Assembly: GCA_023456105.1 (NCBI GenBank) | Contig: JAEYAO010000107.1 | Coordinates: 1-7,679, forward strand | Source of the DNA: Pseudomonadota bacterium | GTDB taxonomy: Bacteria > Pseudomonadota > Alphaproteobacteria > Caulobacterales > Caulobacteraceae | Reading direction: 5' to 3' | DNA: 7,679 bases | Part shown: piece by piece, positions 6,525-7,679 of the stretch | Position numbering within the stretch: the stretch's first letter is position 1 | Layout of the letters: the number at the start of each line of letters is the position of its first letter | Made by a program: the position numbers and the translations under genes | Notes under the pieces: generated by a model | Database searches by the model: none | Told to the model about the DNA's origin: nothing | Seen by the model: the letters and a program-made list of their open reading frames with translations, nothing else

Positions 6525-7601
6525 TCAGGACGATGGAGGCGCGGTCTTCGACGAAGGGGGCGCATGCTTGCGCTTGGTCACCTTGTTGGCGATGTCCTCG
6601 GCGTGCTTCATCGTGAAGGACAGGGCGGCGGGATTGCCGCGCCGGGCGCCCACGGTGTCGGCCACGGTTGCGCCGCGTCCGCCCAGCGGCTCGGGCTGGC
6701 CGGTGGTGGTGTCCACCGCCGTCTGGTGCTCCACCTCGGCGTTCAGCTCGGCGCCCATCAGGATCACCTGAGCCGAGATCCAGATCCACAGCAGCACGCC
6801 CATCACCGCCGCCAGGGGACCGTAGCTGTCGGTCTTGACGAAATTCGCCAGATACCAGCTGAACAGCAGCGACACCGTCACGCTGATCACGGCGGCGAAG
6901 ATCGCGCCGGGTGTCAGCCACGACCAGCGCGCCCGCTGCCGGCAGGGACCGAACCGGTAGATCAGCGCCAGAACACCCATGTAGCCGAGCAGCAGCACCG
7001 GCCAGCGCAGCCACGCCAGATAGGCCCACTCGTCCTCCAGCCCGAACAGGGCCAGCACTACGGGAACACCGACGACCAGTCCGGCCAGGGTCAGCACGGC
7101 CAGTATACCGCCCAGGGTGAAGGCCATGCAGATCAGGTTGTATTTGACGATGTTGCGCTTCTCGACCTCGTGATAGGCGACGTTCAGCCCATAAAAGAGC
7201 GTCTTCACCGCCCCGTTGGCGCTCCACAGCGACAAGGCCAGCGTCCAGATCAGAGTGAAGGTCAGCTCGCCGCTGGAGTTTTCGGCCAGGCGCTGCATCT
7301 GTTCGCCGACGAAACTGGCCACGTTGCCGGGCAGCAGGCCGTTCAGGAACTGCAGCCGATCCCATGCCCCCGCCGGGTCGGCGAACAGCCCGTAGATGGT
7401 GACGAACGAGCCCAGGATCGGGAAAAGCGACAGCAGGGTGAAGAAGGTCACGCCCCCGGCGACGAAGCCCACGCGATCGCCCGTGTAGGCCGCGCCGGTC
7501 CGCCAAAGGATGTCGATCCAGCCCTTCAGCGGAATGTGGTCGGGGCGCTGCGCAAGCCGTCCGCGTCCCGGCTCGTGCGCATCATAGTCGTGCGGCTCCA
7601 T
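6525..7601 (-). CDS. YihY/BrkB-family inner-membrane protein (start uncertain)
   Basis: A polytopic membrane protein of the YihY/virulence factor BrkB family, once labelled RNase BN; its molecular role is not settled. From the ATG at 7601 it has 358 residues. A polar N-terminus leads to HIPLKGWIDILWR, then hydrophobic segments at about 44-72, 114-130, 155-188, 196-216, 230-254 and 262-284, the six expected for the family. The hallmark is near the last helix: YGPLAAVMGVLLWIW and LMGAELNAEVE (281-291). After it comes a cytoplasmic polar tail of about 65 residues ending in a Lys-rich stretch and a doubled APPSS. The ATG at 7601 lacks a well-placed ribosome binding site, and the same frame is open for 26 more codons to the window edge, so the true start may lie outside. 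The next gene on the strand is DUF1223, 48 bp on, possibly in one transcript. Confidence 0.9.
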   Translation of the reverse strand: MEPHDYDAHEPGRGRLAQRPDHIPLKGWIDILWRTGAAYTGDRVGFVAGGVTFFTLLSLFPILGSFVTIYGLFADPAGAWDRLQFLNGLLPGNVASFVGEQMQRLAENSSGELTFTLIWTLALSLWSANGAVKTLFYGLNVAYHEVEKRNIVKYNLICMAFTLGGILAVLTLAGLVVGVPVVLALFGLEDEWAYLAWLRWPVLLLGYMGVLALIYRFGPCRQRARWSWLTPGAIFAAVISVTVSLLFSWYLANFVKTDSYGPLAAVMGVLLWIWISAQVILMGAELNAEVEHQTAVDTTTGQPEPLGGRGATVADTVGARRGNPAALSFTMKHAEDIANKVTKRKHAPPSSKTAPPSS

Positions 7602-7679
7602 AGCCTCGGGCGCCTCTGGCGGAGCGACCTTCTCACGCAGGTCGAGACCGATCCGGTGGCCTTGGGTGTACAGCAGGTG
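7602..7679 (-). other. Open frame upstream of YihY, continuing out of the window
   Basis: Read on the minus strand in the YihY frame, these 26 codons contain no stop and no ATG, GTG or TTG. They encode LLYTQGHRIGLDLREKV followed by a Pro/Glu/Ala-rich stretch that joins the YihY N-terminus. This is either an N-terminal extension of the YihY protein or the 3' part of another reading frame. I do not recognise the segment. A 26-codon open frame is not significant by itself at this GC content. Confidence 0.35.

Noticed and set aside
6478..7506. A 342-codon minus-strand open frame overlapping the YihY gene.
   Set aside because: It is the neighbouring frame of YihY, Arg/Gly-rich with no membrane segments, while the YihY frame has the complete family pattern.

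Overview
The window is GC-rich chromosomal DNA from an alphaproteobacterium. The protein style, the long IF-2 linker and the particular set of families fit Caulobacterales, for example a Brevundimonas-like genome. That placement is an impression from sequence, not the result of a search. The window is almost fully coding and holds six protein genes. I found no RNA gene, insertion sequence, CRISPR array, phage gene or other mobile element.

Layout. Positions 1-2066 (+) carry the 3' two-thirds of infB (translation initiation factor IF-2), open at the left edge and closed by a clear intrinsic terminator at 2076-2107. Converging on it from the right is a PLP-dependent threonine/serine dehydratase gene (3094-2120, -). 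A 64-bp divergent spacer (3095-3158) separates that gene from a + strand pair: glpK, glycerol kinase (3159-4664), and a phosphotransferase-family kinase of the ACAD10/ACAD11/LvaA type (4664-5737), whose start overlaps the glpK stop in TGATG. Converging on this pair with only a 7-bp gap is a DUF1223 thioredoxin-like exported protein gene (6476-5745, -). Upstream of it on the same strand is a YihY/BrkB-family inner-membrane protein gene (7601-6525, -), whose frame stays open to the right edge.

How the genes relate. infB belongs to a translation operon that ends here. The dehydratase and glpK/kinase units are divergent and probably share a control region. Together they suggest entry of amino-acid and glycerol carbon into central metabolism (oxo-acids from Ser/Thr, glycerol-3-phosphate from glycerol), but no pathway partner such as glpD or glpF lies in the window. 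YihY and DUF1223 are both envelope-located and could be co-transcribed, although the DUF1223 gene also shows a possible promoter of its own, placed as expected for a leaderless mRNA.

Nothing in the window looks like a previously undescribed system. The points most worth checking are the coupling of a hydroxyacyl-CoA-type kinase to glpK, serine-racemase-like residues in the dehydratase, the possible leaderless start of the DUF1223 gene, and the unresolved N-terminus of the YihY protein.
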